Shown in pieces: positions 50,636 to 57,704 of a stretch of DNA of 64,000 nucleotides. Each line of letters starts with the position of its first letter. Position 1 is the first letter of the stretch. Under the pieces are notes generated by a model, which worked only from the letters and a program-made list of their open reading frames with translations, had not been told where the DNA came from and did not search any database. This DNA is from CAZNPL01 sp964574815 (GTDB lineage Bacteria > Planctomycetota > Phycisphaerae > UBA1845), in assembly GCA_964574815.1 (NCBI GenBank), contig CAZNPL010000037.1, positions 1-64,000 of the forward strand, given 5' to 3'. The position numbers and the translations under genes are program-made.

Positions 50636-51412
50636 ATGTCCAGCAGGAGGCAAAACATGTATGTTGGCGGTGGTCGAACTGGAAGATTGTCCGGCCTGAT
50701 TGTGGCCATCCTGGCTGCGAGTTGCCTGACCGGTTGCCAAGCACCGCGGGCAAGACACCTTACCCGTTGGCATGAGAATCACTCGTATGTCACCGACGTG
50801 CCGCCCATCGTGTTCCATGACGACCACGGCGTGCTGGCCGGGAGCTACCCAGACGGCGTGGTAACGGTCGCGGTCGAGTTCGACGATGTCTGCGCGCAGT
50901 TGGGACATGTGTGCCTGTGTGGCGCCGGAGGATTTCGCATTGCTGGCAGCATCACGGAGTCCCTGCGTTCGGACGGCCCGCCGCTCGAACGCGGCGATTT
51001 CATCCTGATCAGCGGACGCGATCACACCGTTAGCGAAGTTGTTGCGTTTGTGCTTGGTTGCACGCGTCGCGCGGCTCCGGAGCATAGCCAGTACTTCATC
51101 GACGATTCGATCACGGCGCCGCGGCGCGAGTATCGCTACTACATCGGCACTGTCGCCGCGCGACGGGCGGTCCATGTTCTGTACCGCAAGCACCTGCTCA
51201 TCGGCCACGACAAAATGGACGAGCTGTGGAAGATCGAACAGGCATTTGACCGCGACCCGAATTCCGTTTCCGCCGAGGACGTCGACCGCTACCGCAAGGC
51301 GATGCGCTGCATGGTCCGGGATGTCCTTTTCGATCGGGTCCTCGGGCTGATCACAGTCGAACCGGTCAGTTACGAAGTTTTCCAACAACGCTTGGACCGG
51401 CTGAGAGACTAA
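50636..51412 (+). CDS. Lipoprotein with FmdE-like Cys/His motif, nikR neighbour
   Basis: 258 residues; GGGAG lies eight bases upstream of the ATG. A signal peptide with lipobox LTGC (Cys34) implies export and membrane anchoring. The motif VCAQLGHVCLCGAGGFRIA resembles the 'GHxCPG..GFR' signature of the FmdE/DUF1847-type metal-binding fold, with extra Cys; GDFILISGRDHTVSEVV follows. The rest is helical (HLLIGHDKMDELWKIEQAF). Immediately downstream of nikR, it could capture nickel or a metal complex at the cell surface. The FmdE resemblance is by eye and moderate. Confidence 0.55.
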   Translation: MSSRRQNMYVGGGRTGRLSGLIVAILAASCLTGCQAPRARHLTRWHENHSYVTDVPPIVFHDDHGVLAGSYPDGVVTVAVEFDDVCAQLGHVCLCGAGGFRIAGSITESLRSDGPPLERGDFILISGRDHTVSEVVAFVLGCTRRAAPEHSQYFIDDSITAPRREYRYYIGTVAARRAVHVLYRKHLLIGHDKMDELWKIEQAFDRDPNSVSAEDVDRYRKAMRCMVRDVLFDRVLGLITVEPVSYEVFQQRLDRLRD

Positions 51413-51830
51413 CCCTCGCCTGTGTAAGTGGCGCGAGGCGATGCTGCCGGCGGATGTCCAGGTTCCGGCTTGGGGTCGCCCCTTGATTGGCGCGAGCGAG
51501 TGCGGATATATGACCGCAAGAACATCGCCATGAAGCTCACCAGCGCACGTGTCAGGCTTGGCGCGTCGTTCGACCGAGTTACGTCAGGACGGTCAGGAAT
51601 GGCCCGCAACGCGTAGGGCATGCCGTCCATGGCCTTCGTCGGCTGCCAGGCACTGTCCCCGCGTGTCGATCTGTCGCAAGATCGCGCCACGGGCGAAGTT
51701 CGCTTGCCCGCCGGCGCGGGCTTTGATGCATACCTGGTGCACCAGGACCGTCAAATGCCTGCCGGTCCTGGAGCGGTACGGCTGCCGCCATTCTCCGTGA
51801 GTCGAACGCCGCAAGGGCCAGGGCCCGCTA
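51413..51830. other. Intergenic stretch
   Basis: No supported gene. A CCTCGC/GCGAGG hairpin lies just after the lipoprotein stop, without a T-tract. The palindromic element TGCGG-N10-CCGCAAG occurs at 51501-51520 (compare 35857-35877). Confidence 0.4.
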
Positions 51831-53093
51831 TTAAGGCGTAGTAGGGGCGGTCATCGTAATTGTGCCAATGTCCGTGGTTTCGCCCGCGTTCACGACGACG
51901 TCCGGCACGGCGACGTCCTCGAATCCGCCCAAAGACAGTTCGACATCGTAAGTGCCCGCCGGCAGGCCGATCAGGGTGAACGAACCGTCCGCATCGGTAC
52001 CGCCCGACGTCACTTCAACACCATCCTCGCCGAATACGGTGACGATCACGTTCTCCAGCGGCGCGGCGGATTCGTCCACCACAACGCCGGTGATGTCGCC
52101 TGACTCGATGATATCGATCAGCTTCATCGCCACGGACGGCGTGAAATGAAACGTGCGAATCGTTGACGGGTCCTCGATCTGGCCGCCGGGAATGGGCCGG
52201 AACGCCTGCGTCAGATCCACGTCAAGCAACAGCACGGTCTCCTGGCCCGCCAGCACGTCGAACGTGAAATGCAGTTTGATGCCCGTCTGCTCGCCGCTGG
52301 GGACCCGCAGCAAGTACGGCTCGGCGACGTCGTTCAACTTCAACTCGCCTTCGGTAACGACGAGTCGCATCTGCGTGTACGTCCCCGCGTCAAGGGTGGA
52401 TTCGGCCAGCAGATCGGTTCGACCGTTCTGCAGGTCCAGCAGGTTGAACGGCCGGGCGCCTTCGAAGATGGTGACCCAAGACGAGTGCTCGTCATCCCCA
52501 TCCTCTTCATCCGCATCTACGTCGTCCGGGTCTTCGCCCTCGGCATCCTCGCCGGGCGCACCTTCGCCATCCGGACCTTCAATTGCATTCACAATGACGC
52601 AAGAGTCGGTTTCCTCGTCGCACTCTTCCCCTTCAGCGCACGGCTCGACGCCTTCGAGGCACTCACCGGTCTCCGAGTCGCATGTTTCGATACCGTTGCA
52701 GTAAACCGAGTCGTCGCATTGGGCGTCGCTCTCGCAAGAAGACATGCACGTCTCCGTCTCCTCGTCGCAGAATTCGCCTTCTGCACAGGGGAACTGGCCG
52801 TTGACACACTCGCCCTCGACGCAGCTCTCGACGCCGTTACAGAAGACGTCGTCCAAGCAATCCGCATCCGTGCTGCAAACCGGCAGCACCTCGGAGCGCC
52901 GCACGTCGATGCGCGTGATCGTGATGTTCGCCTCTTCGATGAGATCCAGCGGGTACGGCTTGTCTGTGATGAGCACGCGAAGTGTTCCCTCTCCCTGGAG
53001 CAGGTCGTCAGGTGACACCGTGCAACGTACGGCGCTGAACCCGATGAGCACCAGAGCGACAAGAGCGACGGCGAGTTTCGGTCGAACGAACAT
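51831..53093 (-). CDS. Exported DUF4382 protein with Cys-rich repeats and a carboxypeptidase-like beta domain
   Basis: About 420 residues from ATG 53093 (GGAGGATCG upstream). An N-terminal membrane or signal segment (VALVALVLIGFSAVRC) has a lipobox-like end. DUF4382 follows (GTLRVLITDKPYPLDLIEEA, later LDAGTYTQMRLVVTEG). It is interrupted by two Cys-rich repeats (STDADCLDDVFCNGVESC; ESDAQCDDSVYCNGIETC) and an acidic stretch (GEDPDDVDADEEDGDDEH). The C terminus is a transthyretin-like carboxypeptidase regulatory domain (GVVVDESAAPLENVIVTVFG; IGLPAGTYDVELSLGGF). It is probably surface-displayed. The Cys-rich insertion inside DUF4382 is the unusual part. Confidence 0.75.
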   Translation of the reverse strand: MFVRPKLAVALVALVLIGFSAVRCTVSPDDLLQGEGTLRVLITDKPYPLDLIEEANITITRIDVRRSEVLPVCSTDADCLDDVFCNGVESCVEGECVNGQFPCAEGEFCDEETETCMSSCESDAQCDDSVYCNGIETCDSETGECLEGVEPCAEGEECDEETDSCVIVNAIEGPDGEGAPGEDAEGEDPDDVDADEEDGDDEHSSWVTIFEGARPFNLLDLQNGRTDLLAESTLDAGTYTQMRLVVTEGELKLNDVAEPYLLRVPSGEQTGIKLHFTFDVLAGQETVLLLDVDLTQAFRPIPGGQIEDPSTIRTFHFTPSVAMKLIDIIESGDITGVVVDESAAPLENVIVTVFGEDGVEVTSGGTDADGSFTLIGLPAGTYDVELSLGGFEDVAVPDVVVNAGETTDIGTITMTAPTTP

Positions 53094-53378
53094 GGGATCG
53101 ATCCTCCAAACACCTTTGACGAAGTGCGTGCGTCCACCGAGCACACGACCAACCCGTGACCCGTCCCCTTGTGACCCGCCCGGAGGACAGCCTACGATAC
53201 GCGTGAAGGACGCAACGCCGCGTCCACACCCGTCGCCTTATCGGCCAGGTACGCCGACCACTGAAGCATGGGAGCAGGACGTGGGAACCACAAAGGGGCT
53301 CGACCGCGCACGGCTACTACGGACGCTGCGCGGCTGCGGGATCATAATCGGAATGAAGGGCTCGAAGGCGTCGGAGCA

Positions 53379-53717
53379 CTACGCTGGCTCGCTGTAGACC
53401 GCCTCGACGAGGACCGGCAGGCACTCGCGGCAGGCTTCCACGTCGCCCTGGAAATTGCCGTCCGGGGGGATGTTATTGCAGGCCTCGACCCATCGCTCGA
53501 GGGCGTCCGCCTCGCTCAGCCCGTTGTCTCGAAGTCCCGAAATGGCCAGGATGAAGCCCTCCAATACTTCATCGCTCAGCATGGGGCAGGCCTCGCGCAT
53601 TTCCTGCGTGATCGAGCCGTCGCCCGCGGGCGGAAGCGGAACCGGCGTAAACCCGCAACCGCTGCATGCGAGAAAGATGAAAATCAAAAACGCTTTATGA
53701 AACAGCCGTCCGATCAT
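53379..53717 (-). CDS. Small lipoprotein
   Basis: 112 residues with signal peptide and lipobox (FLIFIFLACSGCGF). The mature part is helical, with four Cys (REACPML; VEACNNIP; VEACRECLPVL). No family is recognised. It is downstream of the PKD/beta-propeller lipoprotein on the same strand (gap 23 bases), likely one operon. Confidence 0.7.
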   Translation of the reverse strand: MIGRLFHKAFLIFIFLACSGCGFTPVPLPPAGDGSITQEMREACPMLSDEVLEGFILAISGLRDNGLSEADALERWVEACNNIPPDGNFQGDVEACRECLPVLVEAVYSEPA

Positions 53718-53740
53718 CGTGATCTATCCGGTGTGGCCGC

Positions 53741-55735
53741 TCACAGCGGTCGCAGGGCCATAAAGAAAAGACTGTCGCCGTCATCGCCCACAGCGAAAAC
53801 CCGCAGAAATTCTCCCGTGTTGCCGTCGTACTCGAGCACCGCGTTGCTCCCCTGGCTGACGACCAGCAGGTTGTTCGTATCGGGATGGAACAGCAGCCCA
53901 CCCGGATCGCTCAGCCCGCCGCTTTCCGGCATCACGAATACTTCGGCATCTCCGGTGCTCACGTCCACGCGCGCAACGCTCTCGTCGCCACTAAGCGACA
54001 CATACAGCGCGGCGTCCCGGCCGAACGCGAGATCGACCGGAGTTACGAAACCGAACGACGCCAGATCGACAACGGTGCCGATCGGTGCCCCGGTCGCGCC
54101 GTCGTACCGGATCACGCTGTTGGTGTCCTCGCTGACGACGAACAGGTCACCACTTGGTCCGAACGTGAGCCCGACGGGGTTGACAAGACCTCCACTGGCG
54201 GGCGGCACAAACAGGCTCATAAACGCCCCGGTTTCGCCGTCGTACTGTTCGATGGAATCCGCGTCCGTGTTCACGACGTAAAGATTCCCATCCGGGCCGA
54301 AGCGCAGCGTCAGAAATCCCAGCGCGCCTGAGCCGGCCACGAACGTGCCGATCGGCGTCCCGGTGGTGCCTTCATACCGAATCACGCTCGTGTCGTCGGT
54401 CAGCCCAACGTTGACCACGAACAGATCGCCGCCGGGACCGACGTCGATTCCGCCGGCAAGGCCCAGGCCGCCCGCCTCGGACTGGACGATCTCGCCGAGA
54501 TTGCCGCCGGTGATGCGGTCGAACTCCGTCACATTTCTACCCGAAAAGCCCGTGACCAGCAGGTTGCCCGGGTTGCCGAAGTTGGGCACCCACGCGAACT
54601 CGGCCGTGACGGTTTTGTCCCCGTCCATGGTAATGATTGTCACGGGATCGGTGCTGGCAACGTCCCCGCTGTACCGCACGAATGTGTAGCCGGCGGCCGG
54701 TGTCGCCTCGAGCGCCACCTTCGTACCGTGCGGATAGCTTCCGCCCGCCGGATCGAGCGTGACCGTTCCGGCCCCTTGCGGCGTGACGCTGATCGAGAGC
54801 GTTCGAGTCGGGGGCGGTGGCGGAGGCGTGATGTCCTGCTCGCGGAAATGGGCCACAAGCTCGAAGTCCCTGGTTGCCTCCAGATCGAAAATGGCGGACG
54901 TAGACAGCGTGGAGCCTGAGGCGTCGGTGACGGACTCGAACTCGAAGCCGCCGAACGCGATGGCCTCAACGGTGACGATCGTCCCGAACCCGTAAACGCC
55001 CCCCCCGGGAGTCAGAATTGCCTCTCCGCTGCCGGAGGGATCAACGTCCACGTTTATCGAAACCGTTGACGGCACGATCACGGCCGTGATGTCTATGTCA
55101 CCGTCCACCACCACGTCGACCGTCGGTTCCTCGCTGAGCACGTCTCCTTCAAATTGAAGGAACATGAACCCCTCAGCGGGAACGGCCGTGACCGTGACAA
55201 GCGTTCCGGCGGGATAGACGCCGCCCGGCGGTTCGAGAAGGATTTCACCCGCTCCCGGACGTTCCAGGGAGACGGTCAGCGCAAACCTGTCGGGCGTTCC
55301 TCCGGGCACCTCTTCGACGGTGACGGTCAGTGCGGCGGTGCCGGTTTCGCCCTGGTCGTCGGTCACTCGCAGTGTGACGTCGAACTCGCCGGCTTTCGTA
55401 AACGCGTGCTCGACAACCGCACCTTCCGCCGTGTTGTCGTCGTCAAAGTCCCAGCCATAGGCCACGATCTCCCCGTCGGGATCGAAGCTCGCGCCGGCGT
55501 CAAAGACGAGCGTCTCACCGACCTGCGCCGAGCGATCGTCTCCGACGATTGCCACCGGCGGGGCATTGGGATCTTCCGGCGGATCGACAGGGCGCCCGTC
55601 CGGCGGGGCGCCCGGAAAGAGCCCCGGGATCACGTTGCATCCGCCAGGGCCGGCCACCAGGACCATCAAGCCGAGCACTTTTGTCAAGAACCGACTCGCT
55701 CCGACGATGCCTTCGTCTCGTGGCTTCGGATTCAT
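53741..55735 (-). CDS. Lipoprotein with PKD domain, InlB-type repeats and NHL-like propeller
   Basis: About 664 residues from ATG 55735 (AGGACGG just upstream; the frame is open to 56017, but that part reads as non-coding). A lipoprotein signal (VLGLMVLVAGPGGC) is followed by a PKD domain (VFDAGASFDPDGEIVAYGWD) and three bacterial InlB_B-type repeats (GEILLEPPGGVYPAGTLVTV; GEAILTPGGGVYGFGTIVTV; GTVTLDPAGGSYPHGTKVAL). About 270 residues of Vgb/NHL-like propeller blades follow (DLFVVNVGLTDDTSVIRYEG; NLYVVNTDADSIEQYDGETG). It is expected on the cell surface binding carbohydrate or protein. The operator site at 55944 lies about 210 bases upstream and could serve this gene, since the site is nearly symmetric. 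Confidence 0.82.
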   Translation of the reverse strand: MNPKPRDEGIVGASRFLTKVLGLMVLVAGPGGCNVIPGLFPGAPPDGRPVDPPEDPNAPPVAIVGDDRSAQVGETLVFDAGASFDPDGEIVAYGWDFDDDNTAEGAVVEHAFTKAGEFDVTLRVTDDQGETGTAALTVTVEEVPGGTPDRFALTVSLERPGAGEILLEPPGGVYPAGTLVTVTAVPAEGFMFLQFEGDVLSEEPTVDVVVDGDIDITAVIVPSTVSINVDVDPSGSGEAILTPGGGVYGFGTIVTVEAIAFGGFEFESVTDASGSTLSTSAIFDLEATRDFELVAHFREQDITPPPPPPTRTLSISVTPQGAGTVTLDPAGGSYPHGTKVALEATPAAGYTFVRYSGDVASTDPVTIITMDGDKTVTAEFAWVPNFGNPGNLLVTGFSGRNVTEFDRITGGNLGEIVQSEAGGLGLAGGIDVGPGGDLFVVNVGLTDDTSVIRYEGTTGTPIGTFVAGSGALGFLTLRFGPDGNLYVVNTDADSIEQYDGETGAFMSLFVPPASGGLVNPVGLTFGPSGDLFVVSEDTNSVIRYDGATGAPIGTVVDLASFGFVTPVDLAFGRDAALYVSLSGDESVARVDVSTGDAEVFVMPESGGLSDPGGLLFHPDTNNLLVVSQGSNAVLEYDGNTGEFLRVFAVGDDGDSLFFMALRPL

Positions 55736-55943
55736 ACCGTCCTGATCCCAAACGGCCGACGCGAGTCCAAATGTCGCGAATATGGACGGACGGCCTGTTT
55801 CTCTCGGTCCGCTCACCGCCACCTCGCCAAGCAGCGGCTCGTACTTTCGATCATAGTTGGCCCCGCCGGAACCAGTCAAAGGGCACCGGCTCGCCGCGCT
55901 CGTCCGCTCAGACGGGAGCCGTCCGGAACGCGTGGGGGACAAG

Positions 55944-55959
55944 ATAAAACGCGATTTAT
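55944..55959. promoter_or_regulatory. Operator-like site A1 (ATAAA-N6-TTTAT)
   Basis: ATAAA-ACGCGA-TTTAT. It matches the shared motif ATAAA-N6-TT(T/G)AT found at 56036, 56785, 56866, 57328 and 59495. It lies 92 bases upstream of the equivalent position in the first microprotein promoter. No -35/-10 pair sits at the usual offset, so it may be an auxiliary site or belong to the divergent lipoprotein gene. Confidence 0.5.
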
Positions 55960-56035
55960 TCTTCAGCTCTGCGGGGCCATGTTCGCTCGTTCCTGTCATT
56001 TTTGCCGCTTGGCGCAAGAGGTGATGCAGGGGCGG

Positions 56036-56085
56036 ATAAAGCTCGTTTGATTGTTGTTGCCGCGCTCGAGGACTGAACCTATTTT
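56036..56085 (+). promoter_or_regulatory. Promoter and operator of microprotein 1
   Basis: Operator ATAAA-GCTCGT-TTGAT (56036-56051), then -35 TTGCCG (56057-56062), a 17-base spacer and -10 TATTTT (56080-56085). The ATG is 79 bases after the -10 start. The same offsets (+21 and +44 from the first A of the operator) recur in the other two cassettes. Confidence 0.65.
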
Positions 56086-56158
56086 CAATACGAGTGGTGG
56101 GCGTCGTACGTGCGGCGCCGCAAGAGCTAGTGGTGCACGAGTGAGTTGGAGGTGAAGC

Positions 56159-56251
56159 ATGTTAGCTGAAGTTATTGGCCGTATCCTGGAAATGCTCGCG
56201 GACATTCTTCCTCAGGAAGCGATCGACAACTTGATGGCCCTGCTCGGTTGA
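56159..56251 (+). CDS. Microprotein 1 (30 residues, paralogous family)
   Basis: The strong site GGAGGTGAAGC precedes the ATG. The product begins MLAEVIGRILEMLADILP and ends QEAIDNLMALLG. Hydrophobic residues fall every third or fourth position, so it should form an amphipathic helix (2-17), a break at Pro18, and a second short helix. Net charge is about -4. No signal peptide or known family. It shares 21 of 30 residues with microprotein 2, including the whole start MLAEVI and end LMALLG. It has its own promoter and a strong terminator 33 bases after the stop, so it is an independent transcription unit. Confidence 0.75.
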   Translation: MLAEVIGRILEMLADILPQEAIDNLMALLG

Positions 56252-56283
56252 TTTGCCGGGGCACAACGCACTACGGTTTTTTG

Positions 56284-56331
56284 AAGACCCGGCTGGCTTG
56301 TTTGGGGTGTTAGGCCAGCCGGGTCTTTTTT
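56284..56331 (+). terminator. Rho-independent terminator of microprotein 1
   Basis: A 14-bp perfect stem AAGACCCGGCTGGC (56284-56297) pairs with GCCAGCCGGGTCTT (56314-56327) and runs into T6. The loop is 16 bases. Confidence 0.9.
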
Positions 56332-56472
56332 CCCGGATGGCACATCGCACTGACGGACGAGGCGGCGGGCTTCAAGGGTCGAGAGTGGTGTCAGCAAAGC
56401 GGTTCCGATCAAACGGTGGTTTCTCATCTCCGCCGTGACGGCGCCGCGCGATCGTTCGCTCCATCGACCCTT

Positions 56473-56660
56473 CATGACGACGTCTATCACAACGGCGTTC
56501 CGAACCTGTTCGACATCTCCTGATATTCTGGACGGCATCGACGGCGATTCCACCGAATGCGGCCTCGAAGACATGGACATCGCACCGTGTGCCGGTACCG
56601 GTGCTTTGAATCTGTTTGATGTTCTTGCCGTTCTCGACGCGGTCGGGGGGAGGACCCCTG
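56473..56660 (+). pseudogene. Decayed dockerin-like module
   Basis: It reads DVYHNGVPNLFDI, then a one-base insertion near 56520, then ILDGIDGDSTECGLEDMDIA and GALNLFDVLAVLDAVGG. It is closely similar at DNA and protein level to the C-terminal end of the exoprotein gene ending at 59381. No body of the gene remains upstream, so this is the remnant of an exoprotein that once followed microprotein 1. Confidence 0.75.
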
Positions 56661-56784
56661 TCTTGGCCGAAGCCTGAAGGGGCGTGCCCTTGCGCCCTTC
56701 CGACGCTCAGGAGATGCACTCTCGTGCGCGGTCCACCTGAAGCAGACTTTGAGGTCACGCCCGGACGGAGACTCGGCATGTTGG
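56661..56784 (+). other. Spacer between dockerin remnant and second cassette
   Basis: No gene recognised; possibly more of the decayed exoprotein region. Confidence 0.3.
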
Positions 56785-56800
56785 ATAAAACGAGTTTTAT
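56785..56800. promoter_or_regulatory. Operator-like site A2 (perfect palindrome)
   Basis: GATAAAACGAGTTTTATC (56784-56801) is a perfect 8-bp inverted repeat with a two-base centre and matches ATAAA-N6-TTTAT. It is 81 bases upstream of the promoter operator at 56866, mirroring the A1/promoter pair of cassette 1 (92 bases). Confidence 0.6.
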
Positions 56801-56865
56801 CTTCGAGGCTCGTTGCTGCGCTGGAGAGGGTTCTCAGCCTGCCCTCGGCGGCCCGACAGGGTCGG

Positions 56866-56915
56866 ATAAACTTGGTTTGATTGTCCTTGCCGGAGAAAAG
56901 CCGAGTCCATAGGCT
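56866..56915 (+). promoter_or_regulatory. Promoter and operator of microprotein 2
   Basis: Operator ATAAA-CTTGGT-TTGAT (56866-56881), -35 TTGCCG (56887-56892), 17-base spacer, -10 TAGGCT (56910-56915). Offsets are identical to cassette 1; the -35 hexamer is the same sequence. The ATG is 85 bases after the -10 start. Confidence 0.65.
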
Positions 56916-56994
56916 GCAAGAAGTGGACGGGTTGGGGTCCGATCGTCGGGCTTCCAACGAACGAATTGGACGACAAATGCGCTGGAGGTGAAGC

Positions 56995-57087
56995 ATGTTA
57001 GCTGAAGTTATCGCCCTCATCCTGGAGAATCTTGCAGACATTCTGCCGGAGGACGCAATCAACCAGTTGATGGCCCTGCTTGGCTAA
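56995..57087 (+). CDS. Microprotein 2 (30 residues, paralogous family)
   Basis: The ribosome site and start context GGAGGTGAAGC-ATG-TTAGCTGAAG are identical to copy 1. It begins MLAEVIALILENLADILP and ends EDAINQLMALLG. The same length, Pro18, acidic positions 4, 11 and 15, and amphipathic spacing are kept despite nucleotide changes in between, which indicates selection on the peptide. It carries its own promoter and a terminator-like hairpin 28 bases after the stop. No toxin-type transmembrane helix and no Cys. Function unknown. Confidence 0.75.
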   Translation: MLAEVIALILENLADILPEDAINQLMALLG

Positions 57088-57115
57088 GCTGCGGGCCGGA
57101 TCGCATGAAAAACCT

Positions 57116-57166
57116 GAAGGCCCGGTTTGCTCGAGGGATGTAGAGCCAGCCGGGCCTTCCCTTTCG
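57116..57166 (+). terminator. Terminator-like hairpin of microprotein 2
   Basis: GAAGGCCCGG (57116-57125) pairs with CCGGGCCTTC (57150-57159), followed by CCTTTC. The sequence is related to the cassette 1 terminator (shared AGCCAGCCGGG), but the stem is shorter and the T-tract weaker. Confidence 0.6.
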
Positions 57167-57327
57167 CGCCACCTGCATGATCGCGCGATCCTTGGCCGAT
57201 CAACCCGGCGTTTTCAAAGGAATTCCCGACGCTTGTCGGCCGAGGTGATTACAGCGTGGACGGATTTGGTTGTGAACGGTTTTAACAGCGGCTTTTGCCC
57301 GCACCGCGCCGGGTGCGTCATGGGTGG
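57167..57327 (+). other. Spacer between cassettes 2 and 3
   Basis: No gene supported and no dockerin remnant seen here. Confidence 0.35.
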
Positions 57328-57377
57328 ATAAATTCCGCTTGATTTAGCTGGATTGCTGTAGCGAACAGGCCTAAGGT
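57328..57377 (+). promoter_or_regulatory. Promoter and operator of microprotein 3
   Basis: Operator ATAAA-TTCCGC-TTGAT (57328-57343), -35 TGGATT (57349-57354), 17-base spacer, -10 TAAGGT (57372-57377). The same offsets as the other two hold although most intervening bases differ. The ATG is 80 bases after the -10 start. Confidence 0.6.
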
Positions 57378-57451
57378 GGTCGCAAGCGCGGCTGGTAACG
57401 GTTTCGTCCGCGCCGAGAGTTTGTTGCTGATTTTCCGAAAGGAGCGGGGCA

Positions 57452-57544
57452 ATGCTTGCTGAACTGATTTCGTTTGTTCTCGAGAATTTCAGCGATTTCC
57501 TGCCTCAGGAGATCATCGACTTTCTGATGTCACTGATTGCCTGA
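57452..57544 (+). CDS. Microprotein 3 (30 residues, diverged paralogue)
   Basis: AAAGGAGCGGGGCA precedes the ATG. It begins MLAELISFVLENFSDFLP and ends QEIIDFLMSLIA. It keeps the length, Pro18, Glu4, Glu11, Asp15 and the hydrophobic pattern, but replaces several aliphatic residues by Phe. Net charge is about -5. Only a 6-bp hairpin without a T-tract follows, so transcription may run on into the FG-GAP exoprotein gene 160 bases downstream. This ties the peptide family to exoprotein expression. Confidence 0.72.
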   Translation: MLAELISFVLENFSDFLPQEIIDFLMSLIA

Positions 57545-57704
57545 TCTCCGAACGAATAGGCGATCGGAGCATCCGCGGACCTTGCGAGAACACCGCTCAC
57601 AAGGACAAAGGTACACGTACGAGAGAGATCGGCGAGTTGAGCGAAGCTATTCGTTCAGCTTGCCGGTTTGCGTTTCACGAGACACACGGGGGTGGAGTGG
57701 CAAA

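Noticed and set aside
56041..56062. Sigma-54 type -24/-12 element in the microprotein promoters (TTGAT...TTGC)
   Set aside because: GG-N10-GC spacing is not met in any of the three copies, whereas a sigma-70 layout with 17-base spacers fits all three.
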